Below are positions 29,209 through 35,745 of a stretch of DNA of 64,000 nt, in pieces (positions within the stretch are counted from its first letter, which is position 1; each line of letters begins with the position of its first letter). A model generated the notes under the pieces. That model saw only the letters and a program-made list of their open reading frames with translations. It was not told the origin of the DNA and ran no database searches. This DNA is from Streptomyces sp. SCL15-4 (GTDB taxonomy: Bacteria; Actinomycetota; Actinomycetes; Streptomycetales; Streptomycetaceae). The position numbers and the translations under genes were made by a program. Location: the NCBI RefSeq assembly GCF_033366695.1, contig NZ_JAOBTQ010000001.1, positions 620,001 through 684,000 on the forward strand, given 5' to 3'.

Positions 29209-29324
29209 GCGGCCGGCTCCCGTCGCAGGGCCGGGGCGCCGGCGCGCCCGGGCCGGCGGTGCTCGACGGCCGTGCCGTGGCCGTCCGTGCGGTACGGAAG
29301 GTGATGCAGAACGAGGACCTTCAC
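29205..29324 (-). CDS. 39-residue ORF coupled to LuxC/PaaK-like gene
   Basis: GTG at 29324 follows GGAG by five bases and opens 39 codons (VKVLVLHHLPYRTDGHGTAV...) whose TGA overlaps the next ATG. The first residues resemble the N-terminus of some ATP-grasp enzymes, then the sequence becomes Arg/Pro/Ala-rich, so it may be a truncated relic now used as a translational leader, or a true small protein. Evidence is the ribosome-binding site plus ATGA coupling only. Confidence 0.45.
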   Translation of the reverse strand: MKVLVLHHLPYRTDGHGTAVEHRRPGRAGAPALRREPAA

Positions 29325-29380
29325 CTCGGCTCCCGAAACGGTCGATGGCAAACATTGACTGGAAATCGACAGATCATCGC

Positions 29381-29437
29381 TCACGGCCAGTCGATAACCC
29401 GGAAAAGGAGGGACGTGCTGGAAGACGGGCAGCCCAC
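29381..29437 (-). CDS. Mini-ORF ending in Ile-Asp-Trp-Pro (possible second signal peptide)
   Basis: GTG at 29437, six bases after AAGGA, encodes 18 residues, MGCPSSSTSLLFRVIDWP, then TGA. The last four residues equal the C-terminus of the 69-residue secreted peptide encoded at 31.3 kb. The ORF is the first one downstream of the box-B inverted repeat and precedes the exporter operon. It has no clear signal peptide. At this length chance cannot be excluded; shared IDWP-stop and location are the only evidence. Confidence 0.35.
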   Translation of the reverse strand: MGCPSSSTSLLFRVIDWP

Positions 29438-29510
29438 GAGGATTCCTTACTGGAGGTGAGCGGGTTATGTGCCGGTGCCTAGCGCCGCCGGAAACGTAGC
29501 AGGGCACGGA

Positions 29511-29538
29511 GACGCTTGGCAATAGATTGCCAAACGTC
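29511..29538. promoter_or_regulatory. TTGGCAA/TTGCCAA inverted repeat (box B), exporter operon promoter
   Basis: GACGCTTGGCAA, spacer TAGA, TTGCCAAACGTC: 11 of 12 symmetrical positions. It lies 74 bases upstream of the mini-ORF and about 190 upstream of the 39-codon ORF on the minus strand, and would control the LuxC/PaaK-like and ABC genes. Confidence 0.75.
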
Positions 29539-29588
29539 AGGCAATATGGCTGAGCCGACTCTCGCAGTCGCCGTCGGCACAACGGCGA

Positions 29589-29662
29589 CGGCCGTACACG
29601 GCGCGAGGGCCCGGCGCGCGCGATGTGTCGCGCGTGCCGGGCCCTCGCGCCGTGTACGGCCG
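29589..29662 (-). terminator. Very long terminator hairpin after the XRE/TPR gene
   Basis: Arms 29589-29623 and 29628-29662 pair at 34 of 35 positions (the outer 27 perfectly) around a TGTG loop. It starts 49 bases after the regulator's stop and stands just before the box-B promoter, separating two minus-strand units. The symmetry would also act on plus-strand transcripts. Confidence 0.8.
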
Positions 29663-29710
29663 TGTGACCGGTCCCGTCCGTGCAGCCGCCGGGCCGGGCC
29701 CGGCTCGCAC

Positions 29711-30931
29711 CTATCCGGCGCTCTGTGCGCTCTCCAGGGCCTGCGCGAGGATGCGCCAGATCTCGGCGGCCAGGTCCACGTTGGAGGCGCGGCGCGCCTC
29801 CTCTCCCAGTTCCTTGAGCTGCTTCAGCCCCTGCTGCATGTGCCCTTCCAGGATGAGCAGGCGCCCTTCGAGGACCCCGAGGCGGATCCGGTCGCGGTAG
29901 GTCAGCCACAGCTCGTCGCCGTGCAGTTCGTCGAGCAGGGCGCGGGCCTCGGCGTGGCCGCCCTGCTCGAAGGCCAGGTGCGCCTTGAGGGTCAGCAGCT
30001 CCTGGTTCAGCAGCGGTGTGCCGACGAAGCCCAGTGCCGCCTCCGCCTCCTTCAGGCGCCGGGCGGCACGGTCGACCAGCGGAGGGGAACTCTGGAGGTA
30101 CAGCGACGCGGCGGCGAGCCGCAGCCGCACCCAGAGCGTGAGGTCGGTGTGGCTGTCGAAGCCCTCCAGCGCGCGCTCCAGGTGTGCGCGCGCCCCGTCC
30201 TGGTCGCCTTGGCGGAAGCGTACGGTCGCCGCCGACCACATGGCCTCGGCCTGCAGCACGCCACCGCTCTCGCCGACGAGTTCGACCAGTTCGTCGGCAT
30301 GGGCGCGGGCGTCCGGCAGGCGGCCCTCCTCGGCCTCCGCGGCCACCAGCGCCATCAGGGCGGCGCCGGTGTCGGGCAGCGAGAGGTGCGCCTCCTTGGC
30401 CAGCCGGACCGCCTTGCCGGCGACCTCGATGGCCCGGTTCACCTCACCCATGGAGCGCAGACAGCGCGCCAGGGAGGCCCATACCCGGCAGCGCAGTTCG
30501 GGCAGGTCCAGTTCCTCGGCGATCTCGTCCAACTGTTCCAGGCAGGCCAGTTCCTCGGCCTTGTCCCCCAGCCGCCGCCATCTGCGGGAGACCAGCCACA
30601 GCGCCTGCCAGCGCAGCAGCGGATCGCCCTCGTCCGACTGCTCCAGGGCGGTCATCAGTGCCTCGATCGACTCGTCGCCGTCCGCGGACGAGGCGAGGCT
30701 GAGGGCCTGGGCGAGCGAGGTGCCGCTCGGCTGGACCTCGAACGCGCCGCGGTCGACGTCCAGCCGTTTCGCGAGGTAGGCCACGACCCGCTCGGTGGGC
30801 TTGCGCCGTCCCGATTCCAGGCGTGACAGATACCCGGTGGAAATCTCGCTGCCTGCGAGGGATGCCTGAGAAAGCCCGCGCGCAAGCCTCAACTCCTTGA
30901 GACGCCGGCCGAACAGCGGCTGTTCCATCAT
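29711..30931 (-). CDS. XRE-family regulator with TPR-like C-terminal domain (RRNPP-like)
   Basis: A 406-residue regulator. Residues 7-62 form an XRE helix-turn-helix (FGRRLKELRLARGLSQASLA, GYLSRLESGRRKP). The rest is a run of about 34-40-residue helical pairs of TPR type (WVSRRWRRLGDKAEELACL-like, WASLARCLRSMGEVNRAIEV, WSAATVRFRQGDQDGARAHL). This HTH-plus-TPR layout is that of PlcR/NprR/Rgg-like receptors that bind short re-imported peptides. A gene for a small secreted peptide is divergent from it, with inverted repeats between them. It starts at ATG 30931 (a second ATG follows at once). Confidence 0.88.
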   Translation of the reverse strand: MMEQPLFGRRLKELRLARGLSQASLAGSEISTGYLSRLESGRRKPTERVVAYLAKRLDVDRGAFEVQPSGTSLAQALSLASSADGDESIEALMTALEQSDEGDPLLRWQALWLVSRRWRRLGDKAEELACLEQLDEIAEELDLPELRCRVWASLARCLRSMGEVNRAIEVAGKAVRLAKEAHLSLPDTGAALMALVAAEAEEGRLPDARAHADELVELVGESGGVLQAEAMWSAATVRFRQGDQDGARAHLERALEGFDSHTDLTLWVRLRLAAASLYLQSSPPLVDRAARRLKEAEAALGFVGTPLLNQELLTLKAHLAFEQGGHAEARALLDELHGDELWLTYRDRIRLGVLEGRLLILEGHMQQGLKQLKELGEEARRASNVDLAAEIWRILAQALESAQSAG

Positions 30932-31047
30932 TTAGTTCCCAATGAATCAGGGCATTAAGCCGTGCCCGATGCCCTACGGAATGACGAGAATTCCCGTTTC
31001 CCCCAGGGGGAGATCCCCGCGCCAGAGTCTACGGATCCACCGAGACG

Positions 31048-31065
31048 CAGGCAAGTCTTTGCCTG
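31048..31065. promoter_or_regulatory. Inverted repeat (box C) between regulator and peptide genes
   Basis: CAGGCAA, spacer GTCT, TTGCCTG: perfect 7-bp arms sharing the GGCAA/TTGCC core of boxes A and B; 117 bases upstream of the regulator start. Confidence 0.65.
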
Positions 31066-31112
31066 ACTCACGCTCGGGAATCTTCGATCGCCATCACCAT
31101 TGTTGGTCTAGA

Positions 31113-31142
31113 CTTGCCAAGATCTGGCAAGCTCTTGCCAAG
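31113..31142. promoter_or_regulatory. Inverted repeat plus third half-site (box D)
   Basis: CTTGCCA-AGATC-TGGCAAG (31113-31131, perfect 7-bp arms) followed by a third half-site CTTGCCAAG at 31134-31142. It lies about 120 bases upstream of the peptide gene start and 180 upstream of the regulator. Confidence 0.75.
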
Positions 31143-31263
31143 GTCAACCTGCCTCGCCTACGGTTCCTTTCGGCCACCGGCACCCGACAGTGCCCGTTCG
31201 TCTGCGGCCCGTTCCTCTGCACCTCGCTCACTTCACCACTTCTGTCGTCTCCTGGGGGAAACC

Positions 31264-31473
31264 ATGAAGAAAGCTGCCCGCACCCTGCTCATCGGCACAT
31301 CCCTGGCCTTCGCCACGGCAGTCCTCGGCGCGGCCGGGACGGGCATCGACTGGCCGGGTCCCGCCCACGGCACCGTCACGGCGACCGCGTCCGGTGCGAC
31401 GAGTGCCGCGGGCGCCGCGGGTACCGCCGGCTCCGTGGTCCGCCAGGGCGGCGGCGACATCGACTGGCCGTAG
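31264..31473 (+). CDS. Small secreted peptide precursor with C-terminal GGDIDWP (candidate pheromone)
   Basis: A 69-residue product with GGGGGAAACC before the ATG. A positively charged start (MKKAARTLL) and hydrophobic stretch form a signal peptide cleaved near residue 25. IDWP occurs twice: at residues 28-31 (TGIDWPGPAHG) and as the very C-terminus (GGGDIDWP, 66-69), separated by a low-complexity Ala/Gly/Thr linker. This layout, divergent from an XRE/TPR regulator, fits a Phr/PapR-like precursor trimmed outside the cell to a short C-terminal peptide. A terminator follows. A role as RiPP precursor is less likely because no modification enzyme adjoins it. Confidence 0.75.
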   Translation: MKKAARTLLIGTSLAFATAVLGAAGTGIDWPGPAHGTVTATASGATSAAGAAGTAGSVVRQGGGDIDWP

Positions 31474-31497
31474 CTTCCGGACCGACCGCGGGCCGTC

Positions 31498-31538
31498 GGC
31501 CGGTCCACGGACCACCGGCCACCGGCCGTGGACCGGCC
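31498..31538 (+). terminator. Terminator hairpin after peptide gene
   Basis: GGCCGGTCCACGG / CCGTGGACCGGCC, perfect 13-bp arms, 15-base loop, 25 bases after the peptide stop; makes the peptide gene monocistronic. Confidence 0.7.
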
Positions 31539-32053
31539 GGGCTCCGTACCCGGACCGGCTTCGCTCAGTGCCCGGGGCGGCCGTAGACGATCAGCCGCCC
31601 CTAGCCCGTCAGCCCACCCGTACACCACCGGCCGGCCGTGAGCCGCACCCGTGGACCACCGGCCGGCCGCAGGCACCGGGCCCACCACGGGCCCGCGACC
31701 GGCCCTGCGTCCTCGGCCGTACAGGGCTCGGGATGTCCTTTCCCGTCGGCGCGGGACGCCCGTGCGGTGTCCCGCGTCCGTACGTCGCACCCGCGACCCC
31801 GCCCCGGCAGCGCACCGGCGCCCACCGCCCGCTGCGCGTGAAGCCTCCGGCTCCCGGCACGCTTCCCTGCGCAGGCCCCGGCGCTCGGGCGGAACCCCGC
31901 CCGCGCCAGGTCCGCGCGGCGCGCCCGGAGGCCTCTTCGATCCGGCACGGCGGTGATCCGACTCCTCTCTGTGGAGCGCCATGTGACGAGCAGTCACTCA
32001 TCAGCAAGCGCACTGTCTGTCCACCACACCTCGGAAACGGAGTTCCCTTCGTC
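31539..32053. other. Intergenic region upstream of PhyH gene
   Basis: 515 bases without a supported gene. It contains the 15-base direct repeat ACCACCGGCCGGCCG at 31624-31638 and 31655-31669, with a partial third copy inside the preceding hairpin. Open frames here are Pro/Arg-rich in all phases. No TTGCCAA half-site is present, so PhyH may have a separate promoter or depend on read-through. Confidence 0.5.
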
Positions 32054-32863
32054 ATGACGCCTCCCGCATCCGCCGCAGTCCTGGAAGGGTTCCAGCTGAC
32101 GGCAGAGCAGTCCGAGCAGTTCGCCTCGCGCGGCTATCTCGTCCTGCCCGCGTTCCTTCCCCCGGACCTGGTGGCCCGTCTCAAGCCCGAGGTCGACCAC
32201 TGGGTCGACCAGGGACACCGGGCCCGGTCCATCGCCTCGTGCGTCGATCCGGACCGGCACGGCGTCCCGCCCGTGATGGAACTGGAGTTGCCCGCGCACG
32301 GCGAGCTGATCGGCCACCGGCCGCTGCTCGCCGTGATCTCCCAGCTGATGGGCGGCGACTTCGTCTTCCACCACCTGCACAGCGACCGGCAGGCGCCCGA
32401 CGTACCGGGCAAGCCCTGGCACCACGACTTCGAGCAAGGTCCGGCGACCGACCGCTCCGCGCTGATGGTCCATGCCCTGCACTACCTGGACGGGCTGGAC
32501 ACGAGTGTCTCCTCGCTCGCGGTGCTGCCCGGCTCCCACCGGGAGAACACCGGCAAGTCGGCGCTGGCCCACCACGGCACCGACCCGCTGCCCGGTGAGG
32601 CGGTCGTCGACTCCCTCCCGGCGGGTTCGACGGTCCTGCTGCACTCGGCCCTCTTCCACGCCCGCCGCCCGCGGCCGGACCGCACCGGCAAGCCGCGCTA
32701 CTTCGTGGACGCCTCCTACTGCTCGACCGGCACGGTGTGGCCGCCGGTCAAGCCGTACTGGCGCCACATGCTCACCCGCGCCCGCGAGCTGGGCCTCGGC
32801 GACGTACGGTGGCCGGAGCTGTTCGCCGAGCGGCACTTCACGGAGTACGGCCATGACCACTGA
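32054..32863 (+). CDS. Phytanoyl-CoA dioxygenase (PhyH) family oxygenase
   Basis: A 269-residue non-heme iron, 2-oxoglutarate-dependent oxygenase fold. The iron triad is visible as His123-x-Asp125 (PWHHDFEQ) and His202 (FHARRPR), with Arg nearby for 2-oxoglutarate. ATG at 32054 follows a GGAG about 12 bases upstream; the frame is open further upstream but low-complexity. The stop overlaps the deacetylase start by 11 bases, so the two are co-translated. PhyH enzymes hydroxylate or epimerise antibiotic intermediates; here a cyclitol or sugar is a plausible substrate (inference). Confidence 0.88.
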   Translation: MTPPASAAVLEGFQLTAEQSEQFASRGYLVLPAFLPPDLVARLKPEVDHWVDQGHRARSIASCVDPDRHGVPPVMELELPAHGELIGHRPLLAVISQLMGGDFVFHHLHSDRQAPDVPGKPWHHDFEQGPATDRSALMVHALHYLDGLDTSVSSLAVLPGSHRENTGKSALAHHGTDPLPGEAVVDSLPAGSTVLLHSALFHARRPRPDRTGKPRYFVDASYCSTGTVWPPVKPYWRHMLTRARELGLGDVRWPELFAERHFTEYGHDH

Positions 32864-33935
32864 GCCGTCCCGGGCCCGGGGACAGGAGCCGGTGCCGTAC
32901 GCGGGAATCGCCTGGAGCCCGTCCGGGTACGAGGTGGCCGTCCTCGGAGCCGACGGGCGCGAGCTGCGACCTCCCGCCCTGTTCGCGCCCCGCCGGGCGG
33001 CGGACATGATCGCCTATCTGCGGGGGTTCGGTCCCCGGCTGGTCACCGCCGTGGAGAGCACCAACGGCATCCTGGACGGACGGCTGATGGCCGCCGGGCT
33101 GACCGTGCACCGGGCCGATCCCCATCTGCTGCCCGGCCGGCCCGGGTTCGGGTCCGTGCCCGCGCGTGCCATCGCGGAGGCGGGCCGGAGCCGGCTGCCG
33201 AGCCTGACGCGGCTGGTGCGCACGCGCGGCACCCAGACCGGGCGGGAGGAGGAGATCGACTCCTGGATCGCCTCCAGCCATGACGCCCTGGCCCGCCTCA
33301 CCCGGGCCGGGCAGGCGGTGAGCCATGGCAGCAGGGACCGCCGCGAGGTGGCGCTGACCTTCGACGACGGGCCGCTGCCGCCGTACACCGGGCAGGTCCT
33401 CGACGTCCTCGAACGCTACGGAGTACCCGGCACGTTCTTCTGCGTCGGCATGAACGCCCGTGCCTACCCCGAGGAACTGGCCCGGATGCGCGAGCAGGGC
33501 CACACCGTGGCCAACCACACCTGGTCCCATCCCTTCCTGCCCGAACTGGAGCGGTCCCAGCTCACCGAGCAGCTGGAGCGCACCCGGGAGGCCCTCGCCG
33601 AGGCGAGCGGCGCACCTCCCTCCCGCCTGTTCCGGCCGCCGTACGGCGCGCGCACCCCCGAGGTGCTGGACTGGCTCGCGCAGACGGGGTCCCGGGTGGC
33701 GCTGTGGGACGTCGCACCCGACGACTGGACGATGCCCGGCGCCGACACCATCGCCCGGATCATCCTCGACCAGGTACGGCCCGGATCGGTCGTCCTGCTC
33801 CACGACGGCGGCGGGGACCGCTCCCAGACCGTCGCCGCGCTGCCGGCCGTCATCGAGGGCCTGCTCGCCGACGGCTACCGCTTCGTCGGCGTCGAGGAAC
33901 TCACCCGCACGGCCGACGCCCGCACGGCGGCGTAG
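32853..33935 (+). CDS. NodB-type polysaccharide/amino-sugar deacetylase with N-terminal IS110-like domain
   Basis: A 360-residue protein. Residues 165-350 are a complete NodB domain: TFDDGP (Asp171/Asp172), NHTWSHP (His222, His226), RPPYGAR, DVAPDDW and LLHDGGG, all expected for metal-dependent N- or O-deacetylation. Residues 15-110 are unusual: YAGIAWSPSGYEVAVLGADG and VTAVESTNGILDGRLMAAGL resemble the RNase-H-like N-terminal domain of IS110 transposases, with the first catalytic Asp replaced by Ala. There is no signal peptide, so it acts in the cytoplasm, consistent with deacetylating a biosynthetic N-acetyl-glycoside (inference). Confidence 0.85.
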   Translation: MTTEPSRARGQEPVPYAGIAWSPSGYEVAVLGADGRELRPPALFAPRRAADMIAYLRGFGPRLVTAVESTNGILDGRLMAAGLTVHRADPHLLPGRPGFGSVPARAIAEAGRSRLPSLTRLVRTRGTQTGREEEIDSWIASSHDALARLTRAGQAVSHGSRDRREVALTFDDGPLPPYTGQVLDVLERYGVPGTFFCVGMNARAYPEELARMREQGHTVANHTWSHPFLPELERSQLTEQLERTREALAEASGAPPSRLFRPPYGARTPEVLDWLAQTGSRVALWDVAPDDWTMPGADTIARIILDQVRPGSVVLLHDGGGDRSQTVAALPAVIEGLLADGYRFVGVEELTRTADARTAA

Positions 33936-33967
33936 GCCCACCGCACCGGACCGGGCGGAGCAGCCCG

Positions 33968-34007
33968 CGGGGCCGGGCCGGAACGACCGGCTTCCGGCCC
34001 GGCCCCG
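33968..34007 (+). terminator. Terminator hairpin after deacetylase gene
   Basis: Perfect 16-bp stem (33968-33983 / 33992-34007; CGGGGCCGGGCCGGAA arm) with an 8-base loop, 33 bases after the stop. Confidence 0.75.
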
Positions 34008-34178
34008 GCGGGCGAGCGGTGTGCCGGTGCCCGCCCGCCGGCCCTTCCCCTTGGCCGTTCAACTCCTCGCAGGCCCGTGCGGACCACGCGTACCCGCGCG
34101 ATGTGCCCCTGCGTGCCGCCACCACCGCGGCGTCGCGGCTCCGACGCCGCCCGACCACCCATCGAGGTGTCCACGCCC

Positions 34179-35507
34179 GTGACCTCCACATCCGTCACTC
34201 CCGCACCCGTCACTTCCACGCCTGCCGCTTCCACGCCCGGCGCTCACCCGTCTCCCGCCTCCGCGCCCGTGGCCAACTGGGCCGGAAACGTCGTGTACCA
34301 GGCCCCGCGAGTGCACCGTCCGGCGTCCCTGGACGAGCTACGGGCCCTGGTCGCGCGCAGCGACCGCATCCGGGCCCTGGGCACGGGCCACTCCTTCAGC
34401 CGGGTCGCCGACAGCACCGGTGACCTCGTCCGCCTGGACGCGCTGCCGCCCCTGCTGGAGGTCGACTCCGCCCGTCGTACCGTGACCGTCGGTGCGGGCA
34501 TGCGATACGCCGACCTCACCGCGGCGCTGCACCGCGCCGGGTTCGCCCTGCCCAACCTGGCGTCCCTGCCGCACATCTCGGTCGCCGGCTGCGTCGCCAC
34601 CGCGACCCACGGCTCCGGGGACGGCAACCGGTGTCTGTCGGCCTCCGTGCGCGCCCTCGAACTCATCGCCCCGGACGGCGAGTCGACGGTCGTCGACCGG
34701 GAGAGCCATCCCGATACGTTCGCCGGCAGCGTGGTCGCGCTCGGCGCGCTCGGCATCGCCACCCGCGTCACCCTGGACGTCGTCGACACCTTCGAGGTGG
34801 CCCAGCGGGTGCGCGTGGACGTCCCGCTGGACGAGATCGGCGCGCATCTGGACGAGGTCTTCGCCGCGGCCTACAGCGTCAGCGTCTTCACCGACTGGCA
34901 CGGCGAGCGGGCCTCGGTGTGGCTCAAGCAACGCGTCGGCGCCACCGGCAGCGGCTGGGCGGGAGGACGGGCCGCGACGCGCCTGCTGCATCCCGTGCCC
35001 GGCATGCCGCCCGGCGGCAGCACGGAGCAACTGGGCGTGCCCGGGCCGTGGTTCGAGCGCCTTCCGCACTTCAGGCCGGACCTGGTGCCGGGCGCGGGAG
35101 AGGAGTTGCAGTCGGAGTACTACCTGCCCAGGGCCGCCGCGGCCCAGGCAGTCGCCGCGCTGCGCGGTATCGGAGGGCTCCTCCAGCCGCTGCTGCACAT
35201 CGCCGAGGTGCGCACGGTGCGCGGGGACGACCTGTGGCTGAGCCCCGCCTACCGGCAGGACTCCGTCACCTTCCACTTCACCTGGATCGACAACCCCGCC
35301 GTGCGCACCGCGATCGCCGCCGTCGAGGAGATCCTGACACCCCTGGGCGCACGGCCCCACTGGGGCAAGCTCACCCTGCTTCCCCCGGCCCGGGTGGCCG
35401 CCCGCTATGAACGGGCCGCCGACTTCGGGCGCCTGCGCGCGCACCACGACCCCGGCGGCAAGTTCGGCAACGCCTTCGTGGAGGAGATGTTTCCGCTCCC
35501 GAGCTGA
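34179..35507 (+). CDS. Alditol-oxidase-like FAD-dependent sugar alcohol oxidase
   Basis: About 442 residues, closely matching the pattern of Streptomyces alditol oxidase AldO. NWAGNVVYQAP starts the homology, RALGTGHSF contains the His (His71) that binds FAD covalently in AldO, SLPHISVAGCVATATHGSG is the FAD-binding loop, and HPVPGMPPGG, GPWFERLPHFR, HWGKL and DPGGKFGNAFV follow the family to the C-terminus. The start is uncertain: GTG 34179 (or 34167) lies in a Thr/Ser/Pro-rich leader. In a cyclitol cluster it could oxidise a ring hydroxyl to a ketone for transamination (inference). Confidence 0.85.
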   Translation: MTSTSVTPAPVTSTPAASTPGAHPSPASAPVANWAGNVVYQAPRVHRPASLDELRALVARSDRIRALGTGHSFSRVADSTGDLVRLDALPPLLEVDSARRTVTVGAGMRYADLTAALHRAGFALPNLASLPHISVAGCVATATHGSGDGNRCLSASVRALELIAPDGESTVVDRESHPDTFAGSVVALGALGIATRVTLDVVDTFEVAQRVRVDVPLDEIGAHLDEVFAAAYSVSVFTDWHGERASVWLKQRVGATGSGWAGGRAATRLLHPVPGMPPGGSTEQLGVPGPWFERLPHFRPDLVPGAGEELQSEYYLPRAAAAQAVAALRGIGGLLQPLLHIAEVRTVRGDDLWLSPAYRQDSVTFHFTWIDNPAVRTAIAAVEEILTPLGARPHWGKLTLLPPARVAARYERAADFGRLRAHHDPGGKFGNAFVEEMFPLPS

Positions 35508-35525
35508 GGCGGTCATGCCAGGGCA

Positions 35526-35540
35526 GGCAACATACTTGCC
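35526..35540. promoter_or_regulatory. GGCAA/TTGCC inverted repeat (box E1), cyclase operon promoter
   Basis: GGCAA-CATAC-TTGCC (followed by AA), weaker 5-bp arms, about 205 bases upstream of the cyclase ATG. Confidence 0.5.
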
Positions 35541-35638
35541 AATGACTCTGCCCAGGTCAAGCACCTTGCTATCAGCGGCTTCGCGGCAGCCCGCACCCGA
35601 ACTGACCGCACGCTCCAGTACGTCCGCACCAGAACTTA

Positions 35639-35677
35639 CTTGCCAAACATTGCCAACTTGTTGGCACGTCTGGCAAG
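35639..35677. promoter_or_regulatory. Nested TTGCCAA/TTGGCA repeats (box E2), cyclase operon promoter
   Basis: Four half-sites: CTTGCCAA (35639), TTGCCAA (35650), TTGGCA (35661) and TGGCAAG (35671). The inner pair TGCCAA-CTTG-TTGGCA (35651-35666) is perfect and nested within the outer pair. It lies 69 bases upstream of the cyclase start. Confidence 0.75.
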
Positions 35678-35745
35678 GTTCTTCCCGGCGGGCCCGGCAC
35701 CCCGGTTCCGGGCCCTTACATCCCCTTCGTCTTCATGGAGTTGAC

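Noticed and set aside
29345..29482. Plus-strand 45-codon ORF starting MANIDWKSTDHRSRP, another IDW-containing candidate peptide
   Set aside because: No ribosome-binding site, hydrophilic without signal sequence, IDW followed by Lys not Pro, and antisense to the leader of the exporter operon.
31264..31473. Peptide gene as a RiPP precursor
   Set aside because: It has a Sec-type signal peptide and no recognisable modification enzyme specific for peptides is adjacent; regulator context fits a signal better. The ATP-grasp enzyme at 39.8 kb keeps a small doubt.
31394..32053. Upstream extension of the PhyH protein
   Set aside because: Frame is open only because of high GC; it runs through a terminator hairpin and into the peptide gene in another frame.
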